Assembly (NCBI RefSeq): GCF_002895525.1
Contig: NZ_AZRL01000022.1
Location: forward strand, 186,001-250,000
Reading direction: 5' to 3'
Length of the DNA: 64,000 nt
Source of the DNA: Petrotoga olearia DSM 13574
GTDB lineage: Bacteria; Thermotogota; Thermotogae; Petrotogales; Petrotogaceae
Shown here: piece after piece, positions 16,853 through 26,529 of the stretch
Layout of the letters: every line of letters starts with the position of its first letter
Position numbering within the stretch: the stretch's first letter is position 1
The notes under the pieces: model-generated
The model's database searches: none
Seen by the model: only the letters and a program-made list of their open reading frames with translations
What the model was told of the DNA's origin: nothing
Program-made: the position numbers and the translations under genes

Positions 16853-17620
16853 ATGAAAATAGGTCTTTTTGATTCAGGAATAGGTGGCTTAACGGTCTTA
16901 AAAAAAGTCATAGAAAATTTTGGTAATCATGAGTACTTTTATCTCGCTGATAATTTAAATGTACCTTATGGTTCAAAGCCTATTTCTTTTTTAAGAGAAA
17001 ATTTAAAAAACATATTATCTTTTTTTCAGACAATGAAAGTAGAGCTTTTAATTTCTGCTTGTAATACAACAGATTCCATTGTAAAAAAAACAAATTTCGA
17101 CACGAAAAATTATACCTTCACTTATGTGAGTATAATAGAAAACGCTGTAAAAAAAATAGGAAGGAACGATTCTGTTCTTTTGTTAGCCACCGAAAACACC
17201 ATTAATTTGGGTGCTTATAAAGAGGCACTTCTAAACAAAAAAATAGTTAAAATAGAAGAAAAGGCCTGCCCTTTGTTCGTTCCATTAATAGAAGAAGGCT
17301 ATTGGGATGGACAAATGGCAGAGTCTGTTTTGAGATTTTATCTACAAGATTCCAAATCCAAGTACCAAAAGGTAATATTAGGGTGCACTCATTATCCAAT
17401 TCTAGAAAACCAAATTAGAAAATACACAAATTCCTCCATTGTTGACCCCGCAGATGGAATTGTTGACTTTTTAAAAAATGAGGTAAATTTAGACAGACTA
17501 GATGGAAAAATTAAAGTGAATTATTTAGTTACAGGAAACATAGAAAAATTCAAATTTCTTTCCAAAATTTTTATGAAAGACGTAAAGTATCATCCTATTT
17601 TTAAAAAAATTCAATTATAA
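16853..17620 (+). CDS. murI: Glutamate racemase
   Basis: This enzyme makes D-glutamate for peptidoglycan by a two-cysteine mechanism. It has IGLFDSGIGGLTVLKKV at the N-terminus, the first catalytic cysteine in ISACNTTDS, and the second in ILGCTHYPIL. The start is taken at ATG 16853, because family members begin MKIGLFDSG; an in-frame ATG at 16829 overlaps zapA and would add eight residues. The linkage of division factors with a cell-wall precursor enzyme is functionally sensible. Confidence 0.95.
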   Translation: MKIGLFDSGIGGLTVLKKVIENFGNHEYFYLADNLNVPYGSKPISFLRENLKNILSFFQTMKVELLISACNTTDSIVKKTNFDTKNYTFTYVSIIENAVKKIGRNDSVLLLATENTINLGAYKEALLNKKIVKIEEKACPLFVPLIEEGYWDGQMAESVLRFYLQDSKSKYQKVILGCTHYPILENQIRKYTNSSIVDPADGIVDFLKNEVNLDRLDGKIKVNYLVTGNIEKFKFLSKIFMKDVKYHPIFKKIQL

Positions 17621-17635
17621 AGTATTTAAGGGCGA

Positions 17636-18499
17636 TTGATAACATTGCAAATAAAACCAACTGTTTTTTTAATAACCGGATTATCGGGGGCAGGTAAAAC
17701 CTTATTATTGCAATCTCTAGAAGACGAAGGGTATTATACAGTTGACAACATACCACCCCATTTAATAGAGCCTTTTTTAAACATTTTATGTACCAGTAAC
17801 GTTAAAAAACTAGCTATAGTGAGCGATATTAGATGGAAAAATCCCGATAAATTGGTCGAACTATTTCAGAATGTTGAAAGTTTGGCCAAATGTAATATGG
17901 AAATTCGTAAAGTTTTTTTAAAAGCGGATAAAACCGAGCTAATTAACAGATACAAAAAAAGCAGAAGAACTCATCCGTTAGGTCTTTCTTTAGAAAACGC
18001 CATAGATGAAGAAATGAAAGTCATGTCAGAAATAGAAAGTTATTGTGACATAGTTATCGATACTTCTTCAACAGAACCAACCGAATTTAAAAAAAGATTT
18101 TTCCAGTTGATTAAAGAAGATATGAAAAAACTAAAGTTAAATTTTATCAGTTTTGGATTTAAAAACGGTATTCCACAAATCTCTGATTATGTCTTTGATG
18201 TGAGATACCTTCCAAATCCTTTTTATTTTCCAGAGATGTATGAACTAACTGGTTTAGATATGAAAGTAATTGAATTCCTTGAAAAATTTAAAGAAACTCA
18301 TGAAACTGTTGAGAAGATTGTTAATTTAGCAAAGTTCATCCAAGATAAATATACTGAAAGTGGTCGTATAGAAGCATATTTTTGCATAGGTTGCACAGGA
18401 GGGCAACATAGATCGGTTTATGTTGCCCAAAAGGTTTATGAAATTTTAAAAAATGAAGGTAGAGATGTAAGCATAAATCATAGAGATATAGAAAGATAG
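17636..18499 (+). CDS. rapZ: RapZ-family nucleotide-binding protein (RNase adapter)
   Basis: The N-terminal P-loop domain has FLITGLSGAGKTLLLQSLEDEGYYTVDNIPP. The C-terminal domain has NFISFGFKNGIPQISDYVFDVRYLPNPF and the highly conserved IGCTGGQHRSVYVAQ. In E. coli RapZ senses glucosamine 6-phosphate and delivers a small RNA to RNase E; in other bacteria the role is less clear. The start is uncertain: TTG at 17636 or TTG at 17645 after AAGGGCG. It lies in the conserved rapZ-yvcK-whiA order. Confidence 0.95.
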   Translation: MITLQIKPTVFLITGLSGAGKTLLLQSLEDEGYYTVDNIPPHLIEPFLNILCTSNVKKLAIVSDIRWKNPDKLVELFQNVESLAKCNMEIRKVFLKADKTELINRYKKSRRTHPLGLSLENAIDEEMKVMSEIESYCDIVIDTSSTEPTEFKKRFFQLIKEDMKKLKLNFISFGFKNGIPQISDYVFDVRYLPNPFYFPEMYELTGLDMKVIEFLEKFKETHETVEKIVNLAKFIQDKYTESGRIEAYFCIGCTGGQHRSVYVAQKVYEILKNEGRDVSINHRDIER

Positions 18500-18566
18500 G
18501 TTAGTTAATGATTTCATTTGCAAACATTTTTAACTGAAGAAAGTATTCTTTGGGTAGGTTGATGAT

Positions 18567-19502
18567 ATGAAAAATATTGTAACTATTGGTGGTGGAACGG
18601 GGACAAGTCAAATATTAAGGGGGTTGAAATGGAATCTGGATGTAGATATTGTTTCCATCGTTACCGTTACAGATGATGGAGGAAGTTCAGGAATATTGCG
18701 TGAAGATTTTAATATATTGCCCCCAGGAGATATCAGGAACAATATATTAGCCTTGGCTGAGCAAGAAACCTTTCTGACTAAATTACTTAAATTTCGTTTT
18801 AATGAAGGCTTCTTAAAAAATCATAATCTCGGTAACATAATTTTGCTAGCATTAACTCGAATTAACGGTAACAATTTTCCATTAGCGATAAAAACTTTGT
18901 CCGAAGCACTGAAAATAAAAGGAAGGGTTTTTCCGGCTTCTTTGGATTCCCTAAAACTTGTAGCAGAACTTGATGATGGTGAGATCATTTTTGGTGAAAC
19001 ATCAATTGTATTGAAAAACAAAAATATAAAAAGAATCTGGTTGGATGGAAATGCCGAAGCATTTGATGAAAGCGTTATGGCTATTCAAAAAGCCGATATA
19101 ATAATTTTTGGACCTGGCAGTTTATATACCAGTATTATTCCTAATATATTGGTAGATGGCATAAGAAACGCAATCAATTTGTGCAAAGCTAAGAAAGTAT
19201 ATATAGCAAATATTATGACACAACCTGGGGAAACGACCAATTATTCTTTAAAAGATCATGTTCAAGAATTAGAAAATTATTTAGGTGAAGAATTAGATTA
19301 CATCATAGCCAACGAATCAAATTTACCATATGAAATAATTCAGAGATACCAAAAAATGGGATCTATCCCAGTAAAATTAGATATGGAAGAAGATAGAAGA
19401 GTAGTGGTATCTGATTTGGTTTATATTATAAACGACGAAGAGCCAAAAATTAGACACGACCCAAAAAAAACATCAGAGTTGATTTTAAAATGCGTTCAAT
19501 GA
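18567..19502 (+). CDS. yvcK: YvcK-type UDP-GlcNAc-binding regulator (gluconeogenesis factor)
   Basis: This protein of the CofD/YvcK family starts with IVTIGGGTGTSQILRGL and contains VTVTDDGGSSGILREDFNILPPGDIRNNILAL, both diagnostic. The later IIFGPGSLYTSIIPNIL is also typical. YvcK binds UDP-N-acetylglucosamine and helps balance carbon flux into the cell wall. Its 3' end overlaps the whiA start by 13 bases, so translation is coupled. Confidence 0.96.
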   Translation: MKNIVTIGGGTGTSQILRGLKWNLDVDIVSIVTVTDDGGSSGILREDFNILPPGDIRNNILALAEQETFLTKLLKFRFNEGFLKNHNLGNIILLALTRINGNNFPLAIKTLSEALKIKGRVFPASLDSLKLVAELDDGEIIFGETSIVLKNKNIKRIWLDGNAEAFDESVMAIQKADIIIFGPGSLYTSIIPNILVDGIRNAINLCKAKKVYIANIMTQPGETTNYSLKDHVQELENYLGEELDYIIANESNLPYEIIQRYQKMGSIPVKLDMEEDRRVVVSDLVYIINDEEPKIRHDPKKTSELILKCVQ

Positions 19503-20410
19503 ATTCCTTTTCAGAAACTTTAAAATTAAGTCTGGTGAATAGTGACTACATTTTCCCAGAAGCAGAGTTTTATGGTTTTTTCATAGGAAAAGGCGAAATT
19601 ATTGAAAAAGAAACTGAAAAATTAATAAAAATATCCATAACATCTTTGAATAGTTTTAAAAGATTGTACAAACTGTGCAAATATTCTTTTACCAATAAAT
19701 TCGAAGTACAATTTAATAACGAAAAAAGGTTAAATCTTGGTGGAACAGGTTCTATATTCTTAAACTATCAAACAATAGATAAAATATTAAAGAAAAGCAA
19801 TCTTTATCTAAATGAAAATAAATTTTCCCCACCTTTAAAAAAAGATCCAGTGATTTTTGGATCTTTCCTTAAAGGTTTATTGTTATCTTGTGGGTCTATC
19901 TCAGTAAAAGAATCCTATCATTTAGAATTCAATTTGAAAACAAACAATGTTTTTAAAGAGGATTTAGTTAGAACATTTAAGAGCCTTTTAGGTGTGAATG
20001 CCAGATTTTTCAATAGAAGTAAAGGTTCAAAAGTATATATAAAATCACGTGAAGACATATTGAATATACTCGAACTTCTCAACGCTAAGGAAAAAGTACA
20101 AGAACTAAATGAATTGATGGATATAAGGGATTTACGTAGCGACGTAACAAGGACTATTAATTTAATATCTGCCAATTCATCAAAAACAGCTCATAGTTCA
20201 ATAAAGCAAATTAAGGATATACAAATTATTCAAGAAAGTATAGGTTTAGATAGTTTACCAAACGACCTAAAACAAATAGCTGCTTTTAGATTAGAAAATG
20301 AAGATGCAAGTTTGAGCAACATGGCAGAATCATTATCAATGAAAAAATCTACTTTGTATAATAAACTGAAAAAAATCTCAAAAATTGCTGAATCTCTAAA
20401 AAATACCTAA
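19490..20410 (+). CDS. whiA: WhiA-family DNA-binding regulator
   Basis: WhiA has a LAGLIDADG-like N-terminal domain and a C-terminal helix-turn-helix. Here the N-terminal part includes EFYGFFIGKGEI, and the middle has GSFLKGLLLSCGSISVKESYHLEF. The C-terminus holds the characteristic LPNDLKQIAAFRLENEDASL, followed by a helix-turn-helix, MAESLSMKKSTLYNKLKKI. In actinobacteria it controls sporulation; in Firmicutes it affects division and chromosome segregation. In this apparently non-sporulating lineage a division role fits its neighbours better. The start may be ATG 19490 or 19499. Confidence 0.95.
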   Translation: MRSMNSFSETLKLSLVNSDYIFPEAEFYGFFIGKGEIIEKETEKLIKISITSLNSFKRLYKLCKYSFTNKFEVQFNNEKRLNLGGTGSIFLNYQTIDKILKKSNLYLNENKFSPPLKKDPVIFGSFLKGLLLSCGSISVKESYHLEFNLKTNNVFKEDLVRTFKSLLGVNARFFNRSKGSKVYIKSREDILNILELLNAKEKVQELNELMDIRDLRSDVTRTINLISANSSKTAHSSIKQIKDIQIIQESIGLDSLPNDLKQIAAFRLENEDASLSNMAESLSMKKSTLYNKLKKISKIAESLKNT

Positions 20411-20437
20411 TTTAGATAAAATGGTGGTGCAATAATT

Positions 20438-20890
20438 ATGAAATGTCCTTTCTGTGGTTACGATGAAACGAAAGTTCTAGACTCAAGACCAGCTAGTAAC
20501 GGCACTTCCATAAGAAGAAGAAGAGAATGTTTGCAATGTCAAGCTCGTTTTACAACTTATGAAAGATACGAACAAACAAGGCTAAGAATAATAAAAAAAG
20601 ACGGTAGAAGAGAACTTTACGATAGAAAAAAACTAATGAACGGGATCTTAAAGGCATGTGAAAAAAGGCCTGTCAGCACTGATCAAATTGAAGAAATGGT
20701 TGATAACATAGAAGAGCAATTAAGAAGAAGTGGCTATTCAGAAATTTACTCTTCTGAAATTGGTGATAAGGTTATGGATCAATTGAAATCAATTGATCAG
20801 GTAGCTTATGTAAGATTTGCTTCGGTGTATAAAGAATTTAGAGATTTAGACAGTTTTTTACAAGCTATAAGAGAATTAAAAAATAGTTAA
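20438..20890 (+). CDS. nrdR: Transcriptional repressor NrdR
   Basis: This is a 150-residue repressor of ribonucleotide reductase genes. An N-terminal zinc ribbon ([16 protein letters not shown] and [12 protein letters not shown]) is followed by an ATP-cone domain beginning [28 protein letters not shown]. Length and motifs match the family exactly. It lies in a dense plus-strand run between whiA and greA. Confidence 0.97.
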   Translation: MKCPFCGYDETKVLDSRPASNGTSIRRRRECLQCQARFTTYERYEQTRLRIIKKDGRRELYDRKKLMNGILKACEKRPVSTDQIEEMVDNIEEQLRRSGYSEIYSSEIGDKVMDQLKSIDQVAYVRFASVYKEFRDLDSFLQAIRELKNS

Positions 20891-20925
20891 TCACCATTAT
20901 TAGAAATGGGAGGAGCGATACAAAA

Positions 20926-21405
20926 GTGGCTGAGCAAGTATACAAACTAACCAGAGAAGGATACGAAAAATTAAAAAAAGAACGAGAAGAGCTTAAAAAA
21001 AGGCTTATGGGAGAAATTGCCGAAAGAATTAAAGAAGCCAGGGAATTGGGAGATCTCTCAGAGAATAGTGAATACGAAGAGGCAAAAAACGAGCAAGGAA
21101 TGATAGATTCCAGAATCAAAGAGATAGATTATATATTAGACAACGCTGAAATAATTGAAAATGGAGGCAATCACGATAATTCTACCGTAAGTTTGGGAAA
21201 AAAGGTGAAAATAAAAGATTATAGATTGAATAGAGAGCAGGAGTTCCTGCTAGTTACCCCTCAAGAGGCAAATATCGAAGAAAGTAAGATCAGTATTGAA
21301 TCTCCTATTGGAAGATCATTACTAGGAAGAAAAAAAGGGGAAGTTATCAACATTAAAACAGCTAGAGGAAGCTCAAAGAAAATAGAAATCAAAGAGATAA
21401 GCTAA
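20926..21405 (+). CDS. greA: Transcription elongation factor GreA
   Basis: GreA rescues backtracked RNA polymerase. The N-terminal coiled coil carries [20 protein letters not shown] and the tip motif [20 protein letters not shown] with its acidic residues. The C-terminal FKBP-like domain ends with [18 protein letters not shown]. The start is GTG 20926 after GGGAGGAG. The length of 159 is normal. Confidence 0.97.
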   Translation: MAEQVYKLTREGYEKLKKEREELKKRLMGEIAERIKEARELGDLSENSEYEEAKNEQGMIDSRIKEIDYILDNAEIIENGGNHDNSTVSLGKKVKIKDYRLNREQEFLLVTPQEANIEESKISIESPIGRSLLGRKKGEVINIKTARGSSKKIEIKEIS

Positions 21406-21450
21406 GATTTCACACACCACAAACTAACCTTACCAAGCAGGAGGCAAAGC

Positions 21451-22959
21451 ATGGATCTTAGAAATATACGAATACATCTAATTAAAGAAATGAGAGAAAA
21501 AGGATACAATCCGTATAAGTACAATTTTCAAAAAAATTATACTTCCCAACAAATCAAAGACCTTTTCGATAGTAAAATAGAGGCTGGCCAACAATTGCCT
21601 GATCAAGTTTTTAATTTCGCCGGAAGGTTGATGAATCTAAGAAAACACGGCAAATCCGCTTTTGCTGATTTAAAGGATGAATTTGGACGTATTCAAATAT
21701 ATATCCGTTTGGATCAAGTAGGACAAGAAAGTTATGATTTTTTCAAAGAATATATTGATATCGGAGACTGGGTAGGAATAAATGGTTATCCTTTCAAAAC
21801 AAGAACAGGCGAATTAACCCTTTTGGCTTTTGAAATAGAATTACTCTCAAAAGCTGTTCGCCCCCTTCCTGAAAAATGGCATGGGCTCAAAGATAAAGAA
21901 GTTCGATATAGACAAAGATATGTGGATATGATCGCAAACGATGATACCATTAAAACCCTTAGAACACGTTTTTTAGTCATCAAATACATTAGAGAATACT
22001 TAAACGACAAAGGCTTTTTAGAAGTCGAAACTCCTGTTCTTCAAAGTATAATGGGGGGAGCAAATGCAAGGCCATTTATTACTCACCTAAACGTTTATGA
22101 TATAGATATGTACCTACGGATAGCTACGGAATTACATCTTAAAAGATTGGTCGTCGGTGGGATGGAAAAAGTTTATGAAATAGGGAAAATTTTCAGAAAC
22201 GAAGGTGTTTCCAACAAGCATAATCCAGAATTTACGTCTATTGAATTGTATCAGGCTTTTGCTGATTATAATAATATGATGGAACTAACCGAAGACCTTT
22301 TGTACAACATTACCAAAAAAGTTCACAACAAAGCGAAAGTTATGTACCAAGGAGAAGAAATAGATTTTACACCTCCTTTCAAAAGAATAAAGATGAGAGA
22401 ATTCATACAAGAAAATCTTGGAATAGATATATTAGAAGCTAGTGATCAAGAACTTAAAGATTTTTTGAAAGATAAGGGCGAAGAAGTAGAAATAGAAGAT
22501 AGATACCATTATCTAGACAAAGTTTGGGATTTAGTCGAAGATAAACTCGTTCAACCTACTTTTGTTATGGATTATCCAATAGAACTATCTCCACTTGCAA
22601 AAAGAAAAAAAGATGACCCAAGGTTAACAGAAAGATTTGAATTAATAATAAAAGGCAACGAAATAGCTAACGCCTTTTCTGAATTGAACGATCCTCAAGA
22701 TCAATTTGAAAGATTTAAAAAACAAATGGAACTCAAAGAGTTGGGTGATGAAGAGGCTCAAATGATGGATCTTGATTTCATAAGGGCGTTAGAATATGGT
22801 TTACCTCCCACTGGAGGACTAGGAATAGGTATCGACAGAGTTTGTATGTTGCTTACCGATACCCCGACTATTCGCGATATTATACCTTTTCCAATTGTAA
22901 AACCTGTGTCTTTCGAAGATGAAGAAGCTATGTCAAAAGAAGAAGATACTAACGAATAA
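21451..22959 (+). CDS. lysS: Lysyl-tRNA synthetase, class II
   Basis: This 502-residue enzyme charges tRNA-Lys. An N-terminal OB-fold anticodon domain (about 50-150, with AGRLMNLRKHGKSAFADL) precedes the class II catalytic core. Motif 2 lies in IGKIFRNEGVSNKHNPEFTSIE, and motif 3 in PPTGGLGIGIDRVCMLLT. A GGANARPF segment and YPIELSPLAKRK also match LysS. It is followed by ispE after 12 bases. Confidence 0.97.
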   Translation: MDLRNIRIHLIKEMREKGYNPYKYNFQKNYTSQQIKDLFDSKIEAGQQLPDQVFNFAGRLMNLRKHGKSAFADLKDEFGRIQIYIRLDQVGQESYDFFKEYIDIGDWVGINGYPFKTRTGELTLLAFEIELLSKAVRPLPEKWHGLKDKEVRYRQRYVDMIANDDTIKTLRTRFLVIKYIREYLNDKGFLEVETPVLQSIMGGANARPFITHLNVYDIDMYLRIATELHLKRLVVGGMEKVYEIGKIFRNEGVSNKHNPEFTSIELYQAFADYNNMMELTEDLLYNITKKVHNKAKVMYQGEEIDFTPPFKRIKMREFIQENLGIDILEASDQELKDFLKDKGEEVEIEDRYHYLDKVWDLVEDKLVQPTFVMDYPIELSPLAKRKKDDPRLTERFELIIKGNEIANAFSELNDPQDQFERFKKQMELKELGDEEAQMMDLDFIRALEYGLPPTGGLGIGIDRVCMLLTDTPTIRDIIPFPIVKPVSFEDEEAMSKEEDTNE

Positions 22960-22971
22960 AAGAGGATTTCA

Positions 22972-23745
22972 ATGCATTTAAAAGCCTTTGGAAAAGTTAA
23001 CCTTTACTTAGATGTAATTAGTAGACGAAAAGATAACTATCATAATATTTTAACCCTTTTCCAATCGATTAACAAACACGACGAAATATTTATCGAATTT
23101 TCTAAAAGTGAAATATTCGAATCAGAACCTCCCTTGACCATTTCATGGGATAAAAATATAATAAAAAAAGCAATTGAGACCTTTAAAAAAGAAACCGGTT
23201 TGTACGATTTTAACTTAAAAATTAAACTTATTAAAAATTTACCTATCGGTGGAGGAGTAGGAGGAGGAAGTGCTGACGCCGCAGCTGTTTTGGGCTTCCT
23301 CTCAAATATTTTTAACATACCAGAAAAAGACTTATTCGAAATAAGTTGCAAAATTGGAAGTGATGTTCCTTTTTTGATAAAAGGTGGAACTGCTATTGGT
23401 AAAGGTAAAGGGGAAATTTTGGAATTTTTGGAACCTTTAAAATTAAATATTAAAATATACCCCATGAACTATAACATTGATACAAAAAAAATGTATGAAA
23501 AAATCGACCAAAATTGGGAAAGTATCAATCATTTTGGTGATCCCTACAAACTGTACGACGCTTTAAAAAGCAACGACATTATAACTGCTAAACAAAATGC
23601 GTTTAACGTTTTCGAACAAGTGGTATTCAAAGAATATCCTAAATTGAAACAAAAAAAGAAAGCCCTAGAAAAGGATGAAGGGATTATATTTGCTTTGATG
23701 TCTGGTTCAGGTAGTACTATATACAAAGTGATTTCAACTAACTGA
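22972..23745 (+). CDS. ispE: 4-diphosphocytidyl-2-C-methyl-D-erythritol kinase
   Basis: This GHMP-family kinase of the MEP isoprenoid pathway starts with AFGKVNLYLDVISRRKDNYHNI and has the ATP-binding LPIGGGVGGGSADAAAVL. The C-terminal MSGSGSTIYKV matches GHMP motif 3. The length of 257 is slightly short but complete. The 3' end overlaps the convergent FlhB-like gene by 8 bases. Confidence 0.95.
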   Translation: MHLKAFGKVNLYLDVISRRKDNYHNILTLFQSINKHDEIFIEFSKSEIFESEPPLTISWDKNIIKKAIETFKKETGLYDFNLKIKLIKNLPIGGGVGGGSADAAAVLGFLSNIFNIPEKDLFEISCKIGSDVPFLIKGGTAIGKGKGEILEFLEPLKLNIKIYPMNYNIDTKKMYEKIDQNWESINHFGDPYKLYDALKSNDIITAKQNAFNVFEQVVFKEYPKLKQKKKALEKDEGIIFALMSGSGSTIYKVISTN

Positions 23746-24001
23746 ACTCTTTATCCAACTTATAGACAAAAGCAATTATTTCAGCAGCTATCTCATACAT
23801 TTCAGGAAGAATTTCTTCATCCAAATCCAAACCATAAAACTCTTCGACAGCTTTTTCGCTTTTGACTATTGGTATGTTTTCCTCTTCAGCTATTTCTATA
23901 ATTCTTCTGGCTATTGAATCAACACCTTTAGCAACAACTTTAGGTGCTTGATCTGTTCCTTGTTTATACCGTAAAGCTACTGCTTTTTTTGAATTAGACA
24001 T
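23738..24001 (-). CDS. Small FlhB C-terminal-like protein
   Basis: This 87-residue soluble protein resembles the cytoplasmic C-terminal domain of FlhB/YscU: KAVALRYKQGTDQAPKVVAKGVDSIARRIIEIAEEENIPIV, then a helix and YEIAAEIIAFVYKLDKE. It lacks the membrane part and the autocleavage NPTH motif. Similar stand-alone proteins (B. subtilis YlqH type) occur in many flagellated bacteria; their function is unknown. It is the last gene of the EamA-aldolase-FlhB-like run. Confidence 0.88.
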   Translation of the reverse strand: MSNSKKAVALRYKQGTDQAPKVVAKGVDSIARRIIEIAEEENIPIVKSEKAVEEFYGLDLDEEILPEMYEIAAEIIAFVYKLDKEFS

Positions 24002-24005
24002 TTTT

Positions 24006-25040
24006 TCACCACTTTTTTAAATATTCTTTCATTGTTTCAACAATATAATCAACATCTTTTTTACTTACCCAATAATTAGTAACAAATCTGAATTCTCCAT
24101 TTTCTGGTGGATTTATTTTAATACCTTTTTCTAAAAAAAACTGTGTTATTTCCTCAAAACATATATCTTTGTTTATTGTGAAAAAAACCATATTTATCTG
24201 AATATCGTCTAAGTTCACAGAAATTTCAGGGATTTCGCCCAGTTTTTCTCCAAGATATCTGGCGTTTTCATGATCCTCTTTCAATCTGAATCTCATCTTC
24301 TCAAGGGCAATTAACCCTGCTGCAGCTAAAAATCCTGCTTGCCTTAAACCCCCACCCATCAATTTGCGCTTCTTTTTGGCCTTTTGGATGAAATCTTTAC
24401 TCCCAGCCACAATTGAACCTACAGGAGCACAAAGACCCTTTGAAAGGCAAAACATGACCGAATCACAATATTGAGTTATCTCTTTGGGATCAACATTCAA
24501 GTAGGTCGCAGCGTTGAACACTCTAGCTCCATCTAAATGAACTGGAATTCCATTCTCGTGTGCTATTTCAGATATTTCTTTCATATTTTCAAGCGGAACA
24601 ACCCTTCCATTGGAATGAGCATTCTCTAGACATATCAAGCCAGTAGAAGGAAAATGAAGATCGTCTTCTCCCTTTCTTATTCTTTTTTTAATATCTTGAG
24701 GTGACATAACTCCCTTATCACTATTTATAGTCCTCAATTGTACTCCAGCGATTACTGAAGCCGACCCAACTTCGTGAACAACTATGTGTGAACTATCATC
24801 AAGGATAACTTCATTCCCTCTTTCACAATGTGTAAAGATGGAAAGTTGGTTACCAAAAGTTCCACTAGGTACAAAAACTGCATCTTCTTTTCCTACTACT
24901 TCTGCAGCATATTTTTCTAATTTTTTTATCGTCGGATCTTCATCGTAAACATCATCACCGACTTCTGCCTTAAACATCGCTTCTCTCATCTCTTGAGTAG
25001 GTTGTGTAACGGTATCACTTCTGATATCTATGTATCTCAC
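24006..25040 (-). CDS. ltaE: Low-specificity L-threonine aldolase
   Basis: This PLP enzyme cleaves L-threonine to glycine and acetaldehyde. It begins IDIRSDTVTQPTQEMREAMFKAEVGDDVYDEDPT, the family signature. It has the PLP-pocket FVPSGTFGNQLSIFTH, and the Schiff-base lysine lies in MFCLSKGLCAPVGSIV. The length of 344 is normal. It is 4 bases upstream of the FlhB-like gene and downstream of an EamA exporter, perhaps an amino acid exporter; that link is inference. Confidence 0.95.
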   Translation of the reverse strand: MRYIDIRSDTVTQPTQEMREAMFKAEVGDDVYDEDPTIKKLEKYAAEVVGKEDAVFVPSGTFGNQLSIFTHCERGNEVILDDSSHIVVHEVGSASVIAGVQLRTINSDKGVMSPQDIKKRIRKGEDDLHFPSTGLICLENAHSNGRVVPLENMKEISEIAHENGIPVHLDGARVFNAATYLNVDPKEITQYCDSVMFCLSKGLCAPVGSIVAGSKDFIQKAKKKRKLMGGGLRQAGFLAAAGLIALEKMRFRLKEDHENARYLGEKLGEIPEISVNLDDIQINMVFFTINKDICFEEITQFFLEKGIKINPPENGEFRFVTNYWVSKKDVDYIVETMKEYLKKW

Positions 25041-25058
25041 TAGAAATCCTCCTCTTTC

Positions 25059-25925
25059 TTAAAGCTCTTTCAAATCTAATTTCTTCTTTAAATATTTATT
25101 TACTCTATATGAAAAAGTAGTTAAAATTATTACTCCAATCATAATTGAAGCTCCAGCTATCTGCAATCCAGAAAATCTCTCCCCCAAAAAAACAAATGAA
25201 AATAATGAAGCAAATATTGGTTCGCCAATGAATATAAGAACGGTTGAATTTGAACCGATTACCTTTTGATATCTAACTTGCAAAAAATTTACAACTATGG
25301 TCGCTAAAATTGCGGTGTATATAATCGTTATCCAAATGGGAGTACCTAATCTCCAACTAGAGTTGAATGATATTGACAAATTGATTATAGCAGCAAATAA
25401 AAATTGATATGCTAAAAGCGAAGTTTCTTCAACAACTTTTGAAAATTTTGTTATTATAACAATATGAACTGCAAACAAAACGGCACCCAAGAGCGTTAAG
25501 AAATCTCCAAAATTAAATCCTGAAACACCTCCAAAAAGCATGTAAGAACCTAACAAAGACAAGGGAAAACACAACCACTGAATGAAGTTGGGTTTTTCTT
25601 TTTCAATTAAATAAGAAATTATAGGGGTGAACGGAATATATAAAGAGGTAATAAATCCACTTTTGGAAGCATCTGTAAAATTTATTCCATAAGTTTGTAA
25701 AGCATGTGCCAATCCTAAAATTATTCCTAAGGTTGCCCCATATTTGAAAGAATGCTTTTTCCAAATAAGGAAAGACAAAACAGCTGCAATACCAAACCTT
25801 ATAAACAAATAGGGCAAAGTTTGAAGGTCAGTTAAAACAACCTTGTGAATTGGAAAGGTGGAACCCCATATCACAGTAACTAGCAAAAGCCATAAAAATG
25901 CTCTAATCAATCCATACTCCCCCAT
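25059..25925 (-). CDS. EamA/DMT-family membrane transporter
   Basis: This is a ten-helix drug/metabolite transporter with two EamA repeats. The first begins ALWLLLVTVIWGSTFPIHKVVL-like sequence near residue 10; the second repeat ends FIGEPIFASLFSFVFLGERFSGLQIAGASIMIG, the signature C-terminal motif. The direction is probably export. The substrate is unknown; its operon partner threonine aldolase hints at amino acids. Confidence 0.92.
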   Translation of the reverse strand: MGEYGLIRAFLWLLLVTVIWGSTFPIHKVVLTDLQTLPYLFIRFGIAAVLSFLIWKKHSFKYGATLGIILGLAHALQTYGINFTDASKSGFITSLYIPFTPIISYLIEKEKPNFIQWLCFPLSLLGSYMLFGGVSGFNFGDFLTLLGAVLFAVHIVIITKFSKVVEETSLLAYQFLFAAIINLSISFNSSWRLGTPIWITIIYTAILATIVVNFLQVRYQKVIGSNSTVLIFIGEPIFASLFSFVFLGERFSGLQIAGASIMIGVIILTTFSYRVNKYLKKKLDLKEL

Positions 25926-26066
25926 TTTTCTTGTTTATTTTGGAATATTATACCAAATTTTTAATTCGAATTTAAGAAGCATTCTTAATTAAACTTAAGA
26001 ATTTTTAATACAAATTGTTGTGTTTTGGTGTATAATTGAGAAAAACTTATTGAGAAAGGGGGTAAT

Positions 26067-26519
26067 GTTTTCAAGTTAAGAAATCCATCTGTAGGAACTG
26101 TAGAATACGAAGATTTGATTAATTTCATTAAACTATTTTTAGAAAACAAAAGTTACAAAGTGTGGGTAGGAACCGATAGCCATGCAAGAGATGGACATGT
26201 AACCTTTGCTACTGCTATAGTAATTTACAAAGTAGGCAATGGAGCTACTTATTTTTATTATGTCACTCACGAACGTAGGTCATACGATATGTACTCAAGA
26301 TTAATAAAAGAGGCAGAATTTAGTTTAAATACAGCAGAATTTATTGAAAATAACTTAAATTTAGTAAAGCCAGAAATACACCTTGATATAGGATTAAACG
26401 GTAGATCAAAAGAAGTTCTTAACGTTATTACTGGGTACGTAAAAGGTTTGGGATATAATTATAAAATAAAACCAGAATCCTTTGCAGCTACCAACGTTGC
26501 TCATTTATATACCAAGTGA
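26067..26519 (+). CDS. YkuK-like RNase H-fold protein; start codon missing or non-canonical
   Basis: The protein has the DUF458/YkuK pattern: YKVWVGTDSHARDGHVTFATAIVIY, later IHLDIGLNGRSKEVLNVITGYVKGLGYNYKIKPESFAATNVA. The fold is RNase H-like; the activity is unknown. The conserved frame extends upstream of the first TTG (26115) through KLRNPSVGTVEYEDLINF. AAAGGGGGT (26055-26063) is a good ribosome binding site, but no in-frame ATG, GTG or TTG follows it. An ATG at 26065 is out of frame by one base and would become the start if the T run after it had one more T. The frame start given here is therefore nominal. Confidence 0.8.
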   Translation, partial: VFKLRNPSVGTVEYEDLINFIKLFLENKSYKVWVGTDSHARDGHVTFATAIVIYKVGNGATYFYYVTHERRSYDMYSRLIKEAEFSLNTAEFIENNLNLVKPEIHLDIGLNGRSKEVLNVITGYVKGLGYNYKIKPESFAATNVAHLYTK

Positions 26520-26529
26520 AAATATTTCT

